From the NCBI RefSeq assembly GCF_000340215.1, contig NW_006921534.1:6375450-6439449 (forward strand): 64,000 nucleotides of DNA. The letters are read 5' to 3'. Shown here in pieces: positions 57,060 to 64,000 of the stretch. The position numbers were made by a program, and so were the translations under genes. The number at the start of each line of letters is the position of its first letter. Position 1 is the stretch's first letter. Source of the DNA: Pseudocercospora fijiensis CIRAD86 (taxonomy: Eukaryota > Ascomycota > Dothideomycetes > Mycosphaerellales > Mycosphaerellaceae). The notes beneath the pieces were generated by a model that searched no databases, was not told the origin of the DNA, and worked only from the letters and a program-made list of their open reading frames with translations.

Positions 57060-58314
57060 CCGGTTATATACTAATTACGTATAACCTCTTTAGTCCTAAT
57101 ATGCGCTTCCCTTCTAAAGGCCGCGCCCTCGTAGCCGGTCTTTATTCTAATCTTAACCTCTATTACTACTAACTTAGTAGGTCTAATAAGCCGCTTAGTC
57201 CGCGCTAAATTAAACGTATAACTACCGATTATATAACTATATTAAACCTTACCTCTAACATAGCATAATATACAACTCTAACTACGCTATCCCTATATAT
57301 AATAAACTATAAAGTAATATATATTTATAAGAATTAAGGGCCTTCGACTAATTATAATATAAGCGCGTCTTCCCTACTATAATAGGTAGACGTACGAGGT
57401 ATTATAGCCCTACCTCCGTTCTAAGTAATATCGTACCGAGTTCTTTGCGTCTACTCTTAAAAGACCTAGAAATGTCCGCTCCGAGGATTGTTCTTATTAT
57501 TACGAGGGCTATTATTTACTATCGTGGTTTTACTAGCCCTAATTAGTTAGGTTTAGTAGCCTTTAATTGTTAATCTTATTTTATCTTTTTAGAAAAAACA
57601 CAGCTCGTCTAGTTTCTATAAGTAAAGGCTATTATAAGTATAATAGTTAAGGTTCGCCTCGCTTAAAGAGTTAGAAAGATCGAGGAGTAACCTATTATCC
57701 GTAAGATCGACCTCGGCTAGCTTAGCTCTATAGTTTTGCCCTTAGTTAGTTAGTCTATTAGTCGCTTAATCTTTTAACTTAGTTAAAGTTTTAATTAAAC
57801 CCTTAATAGGTTTAATCTTTTAACTTAGTTAGTATAGTACTTTAGGCTCGCGGTATAAGTAAGGTTGTTTCTATAGCAAGTAGGTAATATTAATAATAGC
57901 GGCGCTAGTCGTCTTAGCGCTAACTTTACTTTACTTCCGATTTCCTTCCTCGACTAATAATATACTCTATAATACTGTTACTAATATAGCCGCGCCGGCC
58001 GTACCGCCCTTTAGTACAAGCGTAACGCCGTTATTATTATTATTATTATCCGCGCGCGCGCCGTCCTCGCCGATCGCCTAGGCCTCGAGGCCTTAATAGA
58101 ATAAAGGAATAAAAGGGGGACCTAAATACTAAGAGGAGGGCCTTATTATATACGCTAGTAAAGGGGTAGATCCCTTAAAAGAGCAGGCGATTAGTTAACA
58201 GTTATAGCGCGTTTGTTAATGCTCGGTACGCGTCTACTATAGTAGTATAGTCTTATTATCCTAGTTTGTCGGCCTCTAATTAGTCGGCTAATAGCACCCT
58301 AGGGGTACTATTAA
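57060..58314 (-). repeat. Middle LTR-b, right part (3' LTR of b2)
   Basis: Matches 27690-28463 plus 48474-48938 without the element-a insertion, so it shows the empty site. Ends in palindrome P8. Confidence 0.82.
58288..58314. repeat. 27-bp palindrome, copy P8
   Basis: Arms CTAATAGCACCC and GGGGTACTATTAA at the inner end of the LTR of element b2. Confidence 0.78.
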
Positions 58315-58329
58315 TCCTAAGCCTTAGTA

Positions 58330-61300
58330 ACATTACGAGCTTTTAGCCTTCTTCTTGTTCTTTACGCTAGTCTAATACTCGTCTAATAACTCGGTTATAT
58401 CCTTAAACGAGTCTTTAGCCTCCTACGAGTCCTATTTAGGTAAATAGCCTTACTATCTTAGGAGGTATTCCTTTTTGCCTTGCCTAGTTCGGTACTTTAG
58501 GATACGTTCTATAGACTATAGCTCTTTACCGTCGGCTAGTATTTCTTTATATTTAGTAGGGGCTTCTTTATTAGAGTCTCCGCGGTAGTAGTATAGTTTA
58601 AGGAGGGAGATATAGAAGGTGTTATAGATAGTATAGTATAGTAGGAGCTATAACTAATAGGCCTAGCTATTGCCCTTCGGTTCTCGGATTCGGAATAGGC
58701 TAATAAACCGTAGTGCTAGTTTAGGGCGTGTTTTGCTATTAGGTAATAGGTGTTTACGGATACGGAGGTTCTTTATACTAAGTATAACTATATTGCCTTG
58801 CTTAAAGGTTATCGGTATATAGTGTTTGTTATAATAGGTCTTCTAATAGGCCTAGGCCTTTGCTAGTTTGTTAGCTATCTTAGCGTAAATCTCTCGCATC
58901 TTTTAAACCCTCTCGATAGTCACTAGTATTTTAGGGGCTTAACGCGCTTCCCTTTCCTTACGCTCGGCCTCGAGCGAGGCGAATAGATTTTATAGTAAGG
59001 TAGCGTTCTAGCCTATTATAGCTATATATAGTGAAACCTTAGTTAATAAGTAGATACTATTGTTATATACGAATTTAGCTAGTTATAGGAGGTCGACCTA
59101 TCTATTAGAGTCCTTATTAATATAGCTTCGTAAGTACTACTATAGCGTAGCATTCTGCCTCTCGGTCTAGCTATCTGTTTATAGATAGAACGCTATAGAT
59201 AGCCGATACTTAAGTCTTAACTATAGGCATATCTTACTCTAATAGTAAGATATAAATATTAAGCCCCGGTCGGAGACTATCCCTTTAGGGGTCCCCTAAT
59301 AGGTATAGAAGATATTGTTCTATAGCGCTTCTACTATATTAATAGCAGTCTAATCTTTCCGCGCCGGGATATATCGAGCGTACTTAGTAAACCGGTCTAT
59401 AACGACTAGGATAGCGTTAAAGATGTCTTTGCTTCCTTTTCGCTTAGTAGGGGGAAGACCTATAATAAAATCTATTATAAGCTCTATAAATAGCTTATAA
59501 GGGATTAGTAATAAGGACAACTCGCTAAAAGGCTAATACTTTAGTACCTTAATAGGTTAATATACGGCATACGTGTTTACGTAGTCCTTTATATCCCGCT
59601 TACTATTTAGCTAGTAGTATATACGCGATAGTAGGTCGTACGACCTCTCTATACTATAGTAACCGGCAAGCTTACTATTATAGTATCGCTTAAGAAGTTC
59701 TTATCTAATCGATTGTTTAGCGGGGATATAGTATCTGCCCTTAAACTTTAAGTAACCCTTATTATCGATCGACTAGTTACTCTTACTAGATCGAGTCGTT
59801 TGTCTACTTATAAGCTTATCGATACGTTTAGTAGTAAAGGCGTCCCTCTACTAGGTACGTAATAGCTTATCTATAAACAATTAACTATCCCTATTTATAA
59901 GGTTATTTAATAGCACCCTCGCTATTAAACGAGGTACGTATTATATATATCTAATAGTACTAGTAGCCGGATTAACTATAGTAGTGCTTTAATCGCTATT
60001 ACTATATATAGCGATATCGACTAGGGAGTTATTATAACTTCTCCTATTTGTGTCCTTAGCCCTTGCCTTAATACGTACTATTAATATAGTAAGAGTATTA
60101 ATATACTTTAAGCCGTCGCGGAGTCCGGTAAGCCGCTTATCCTACGCTTGCTTATTAATAATATAGGCTATAGTAATCTTATACTATAGGGTTAGAAACA
60201 ATAAATTAATAGATTACTAAGTCTCGCTATTATAATTAGGTCGCCTCGATAGGCTATTAGTAGGGTTACTTACGCCTAGCTAATATAATATATTAAAATC
60301 GAACCCGGCGAGGTAGACGGCCTATCTAGCCTATCGACCTATAACCCTAGTAACCTTAGTAATACTATAGAGGTTGTTATAGTCTATATAGACCTATATC
60401 GTATATTAGGCCCTATCGAGGTAGTGCCTCTAATACTTAAAGGCCTCGATAATAGCTAGTAACTCTTACTCGTAGGTCTCGTAGCGACGCTTAGCATTAA
60501 TTATCTTTCTCGAGAAGAAGGCAATCGGGTACTAATAATAGTCTTTATTAGACTGCTAAGACATAATAGCCGAAACAGCAAACTGCGAAGCGTTAGTCTT
60601 AATGCGAATTAGTTTACTTAGTACGAAATAGTATAGTAAGGGGACTTTAGTAAAGCGTTGCTTTAGACCGTTAAAAGCGGCTTGTACTCTATTAGTCTAT
60701 TTGAACTCTCTAGTTAGGTTAGCCTTAGTTTTAGTAAGTTTAGTTAGAGGTATTATATACCGTAAATAGCTCTTAATAAAGCGACGATAGAAATTAGCGA
60801 AGCCGAGGAATAACTAAAGCTCCTTAATACTAGTAGGTATTAGCTACTTAGTAATAGTCTTAATCCGATCGGGATTAGCCTTAACACCCTCGGTTAATAC
60901 GAGGAAGCTAAGGAAGGCTACCTCCTTAGTAGCGAAGGTGCATTTAGAAGGCTTATAATATAGCCTATAGGTCCTTAGGCGATCGAGTACCTTACGTACG
61001 CTAGCCTAGTAATAGGCTAGTATTCCGCAATATTAGGTAAGTATATATAGACTAGGATATCGTCTAGGTAAACTATATAGAGGTAGTCTAATAGGCCTAA
61101 TAGGGCCCGATTAATATAGGACTAGAATATAGTAGGGGCATTAGCTAGGCCGAATAGTATAACTAAGTACTTAAAATAGCTATAACGAGTGCAGAAGGCT
61201 GTTTTCTATTCGTCGCCCTTATAGATACAAATGCGGTAGTAGGCATCCTTAATATCTAGTATAGTATAAAAGTAGGCGCTAGAAAGGCGATCGAGGGTCT

Positions 61301-62265
61301 TATTAATAAGCGGGAGTAGGTAGCGGTCTTTAATAGTAATAGCGTTAAGCCTACGATAGTCGATATATAGGCGTAGGCTACTATCCTTCTTCGGTACGAA
61401 TAGGATAGATATACTAGTAGGGCTGTTGCTATACTAAATCCGACTATTAGCTAGGTTCTTATCTAGGTACTTACGTAATATAGTAAGTTCTCGTTTACTA
61501 AGGTTATAGAGGGGCCTAAAAGGAACCTCCTTACCCTATATAATATCGATCTTATAGTCCGTCTCTTTAAATATAGGCAATATCGATACTAGGTAGTATT
61601 TAAATATATCGATATAGGTCTCTCGAATAGGCTATAGTATACGAGCAAGCTAATTAGGGTCTATACTATTAGGGGGTATAGGTTTATCGTTATTACTACC
61701 GAGTAGGTTAGTAGTTAGATCCGCTAAGGCAGAGGCAGGTATAAGAGTGCTAATAAACAGAACCTTAATATTGTTAGAGCACTCGCTAATATTAATATAT
61801 TTAATGTCCTCTCTTCTAGTAATCCTAAATCGCTACTATTAGCTACCTAAGTCTATAACTATAGTATAGTGCTTAAGAACAGGGTTGCTAATAACAATAT
61901 CGGATAGGAGGCTATCTATATCTACTACGTAGGTAGTAAAGTCTAGTAGGCGCTTATTTCCGAGGTCGTCCTTTAGAACTATAGGAATATAGTAGGCCCT
62001 ATAGGTTAAGTGCCGAGCATTATTAAACTAAGTAAGGATTAGTAGGTTAGCCCTATTTAATTATCGAAGGTCTAATTGCTTAGCTAGGCGATAGCTAATA
62101 AGGGCACTAACTAAATTCCCTAGATCTAGCGTAACCTTAGTCTTATAGGTAGTTCTATACGTATCCTATATAAGGTAGGTGCGTATAATAGCTAGTATAA
62201 TGTCGATAGTTTTACGCTATATAAGGCTAATAGTTAGTACGGCGCTTATTCTTTTTTCGACTAAT
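58330..62265 (-). pseudogene. Element b2 pol with chromodomain, broken
   Basis: Same order as b1. The catalytic box YLDDILVY is intact here (about 61070-61050), unlike b1. The chromodomain lies at about 58530-58370. RIP-type stops are present throughout, and no open stretch as long as in b1 remains. Confidence 0.83.
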
Positions 62266-62274
62266 AAGAAGGTT

Positions 62275-63690
62275 AGCCTATAGGGGTAGCGATAGCTACT
62301 AAAAGGTGCTTTCGATACTTAGCGGTAGTACGGTCGATTCGGGCCTAGTCCTTAGGTTTATTATATTAGCCTAGTAGGTAGCTAGTACTATTATAGTTAA
62401 AGCACTTTAATCCGGTTAGGGGGCTGCTATAGCTATTACTACCATTATTAGTCGAGCGGTTAGTATTATAGGGATACGAGCCCCTTCTACGACCCCTATT
62501 ACGGCCTCCTCTATATAGTCGCCGGCTACGGCCTCTCCTACGGTTATTATTACTATTCCTATTATTAGTACTATTGTTTTAGTAGGAACCCTAGTTTCCT
62601 CCGCGGGCACTACGGTTGCTACGGTTAGTACTAGCTAGTCGGATCCTCGATTCTAGTCGTTACTAGAGCTAGATAGCTTGTTTAGCTGTTTCTACTTCGA
62701 CTATAAATTAAATACGTATTAGATTAGCCTATTCGAATATACAGCGGCGGTCTAATTTAAGGACTAATTCCTATCTTAGTTTTAGGCGTATTTCCGAGAT
62801 CTAGATAGAATTAGTCTTAGCCGGAAGGTTATCCTCGAGGGTCTTTAAATAGGCCTTAAATAAGCGAGCTAATTAATTAGTCTTTTGCTTAGCTCGAAGA
62901 TACTAGTCCTAAGCGTGTTATTGCCTTAGTATAGGGTTTCTAAGGGTGTCTAGTATAATAGTTTTATAGGTTTGCTACTAAATAGCGGCCTAATTAGTAA
63001 GGGAATCGAAATAGTTATCCTAGGTGCGTTTTAGGTCGCTATTAATGTATTATATAGCGTAGACGACTAATAAGTAGTTATCTAGCAACGCTCTTAGTAT
63101 ATTACGCTAGTTAAGCTCGTAGTTACGAATATAGTTGTTGTATTACTTCCGGCTAGAGCTATTAAATACGGTATAGTCCTTAAGTTTAGTATCCTTCTTT
63201 TAGACTAAAACTAGTAGTAAGGAAGGTCCTACTATCGACTTAGTATTAGTTATTAGGGCCTCCTAAAGGCGGCGAAGCTCGAGGAGGTTATCCTTTAGCT
63301 GCTGCTCTTAACGTAGGGTAGTAAGCCTATTTTAAGTAGCTTCTTAAAGTCTCCCTACTAGCTAGGGGCTAAAGGCTAGTTAGCTATATCGACGGTTAAT
63401 AATATTGCTAAGGATATCGTCGACAGGCAATTCTAGATTATTACCTAGAACTATAGGTTCTTCGGTAGGCCTAGTAGTAGGCTCTCTAGTAGTAGGCTCT
63501 TTAGTAGGTGCTTTAGTAGGCACTTTAGTAGGTACTGTACTACTAGCGTTGTTGTTACTAGCGCTACTAGCGGCAGTACGGTTGTTATTGCTTTGTAATA
63601 AACCGGCTATTATAATAAGGGGTAATACTAATAATATATTATAGGCCCCTATAGTACGGATATAGCGGAATTAGCGAGTATCGGTCTAGT
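62275..63690 (-). pseudogene. Element b2 gag, broken
   Basis: Collinear with b1 gag. The Pro/Thr/Lys-rich linker (63470-63540) and the zinc-knuckle region (about 62400) are recognisable. The palindrome-like arm in the C-terminal codons is partly lost (CCTATAGGGGTAGCGATAG, 62277-62296). Confidence 0.68.
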
Positions 63691-63887
63691 GCAATTAACT
63701 TAGTATAATAGGCCGTATAGAAGGCCTTGCTTAATAATTAGTACGGTTGTTTTAGTAGAGTAGTACGTATATAGGTCCCGTTCTTCGGGCGCAATATAGT
63801 TAGATTAACGGTTTTCGTAGCTATACCGCTAAAAGCTTAAAATAAGGACTATCTAGCTACTACCCTTAAAGGGTAGATCGAATACTA

Positions 63888-64000
63888 TATAAGAAGGGTT
63901 ATATTAGTAGGTAGATAGGGTAGTAGTAGGTATAGGTAGTATTCGATAAGGAGCTAGAAGGAGAGGGAGGAAGGTAGACAAGTTAGCCTACTACTAAGCG
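63888..64000 (-). repeat. Right LTR-b (5' LTR of b2), cut by window end
   Basis: Starts TATAAGAAGGGTTAT, matching 27536 and 54437, and continues beyond the window. Confidence 0.8.

Larger units (their letters stand above)
58315..63887 (-). mobile_element. Element b2 internal region (chromovirus), RIP-mutated
   Basis: Second member of family b, collinear with b1 over its whole length and in the same orientation. It shares the middle LTR with b1, so the two form a tandem LTR-internal-LTR-internal-LTR. Confidence 0.85.

Noticed and set aside
1..64000. CRISPR arrays, rRNA operons, secondary-metabolite cluster
   Set aside because: No spaced short repeats, no rRNA-like sequence, and no synthase genes; the single SDR is not accompanied by pathway genes.

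Overview
This is a window from a filamentous ascomycete (Pezizomycotina, most like a Dothideomycete). The host genes are compact. Introns are 53-83 bp with GT..AG ends. The repeats carry the mark of RIP (repeat-induced point mutation): CA and TG are almost gone, TA is in excess, and reading frames are broken mostly by TAG/TAA stops where Gln or Trp is expected. No prokaryotic, rRNA, CRISPR or telomeric features were seen.

Layout. 1-1340: RIP-mutated repeat. 1341-6614: host island with a small hypothetical gene, a decayed F-box-like gene, a decayed Dal5-type MFS transporter, an intact four-exon YPT7 (Rab7) and the exosome subunit CSL4. 6615-9152: Fot1/pogo-type DNA transposon with 44-bp inverted repeats and a TA target. 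9153-12423: RIP-mutated coiled-coil ORF and a piggyBac-type transposase. 12424-22050: main host island with UTP11, an SDR dehydrogenase, TAF9, PIK1 (three exons), a gene with a degenerate PHD-like segment, and a basic protein whose 3' end runs into RIP-altered sequence. A 323-bp solo-LTR-like piece lies between TAF9 and PIK1. 22050-64000: a continuous retrotransposon compartment.

The compartment is nested and can be untangled by eye. A Tad-type LINE (minus strand, about 22180-27530) is followed by a chromovirus family 'b' in tandem (LTR-b, b1, LTR-b, b2, LTR-b). The first LTR-b (27536-28463 continued at 48474-48938) was split by a second family, 'a', leaving a 4-bp duplication GTAG. Family a is a Ty3/gypsy element with 279-bp LTRs. 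Its 5' leader was in turn split by a complete plus-strand chromovirus 'c' (41024-47921, 346-bp LTRs, 5-bp duplication CTAGA). The middle LTR-b is split by a truncated second copy of family a. Without c, element a is about 12.3 kb and has three ORFs: gag-protease, pol, and a 3' ORF of 917 codons (29766-32516) that I do not recognise.

The most interesting signals are these. (1) The unrecognised third ORF of element a. (2) A 27-bp GC-cored palindrome that occurs eight times: at each ORF boundary of element a and at the internal/LTR boundary of family b. (3) An antisense Cys-containing coiled-coil ORF in the 3' region of chromovirus c. (4) RIP-type change at the 3' end of a host gene. (5) A LINE whose dinucleotide signature (CpG-poor) differs from that of its CpG-rich neighbours.

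The host genes are housekeeping genes without a shared pathway: vacuolar fusion GTPase, RNA exosome, U3 processome, TFIID/SAGA and Golgi PI4-kinase. They are ordinary conserved islands between fast-decaying repeat blocks.
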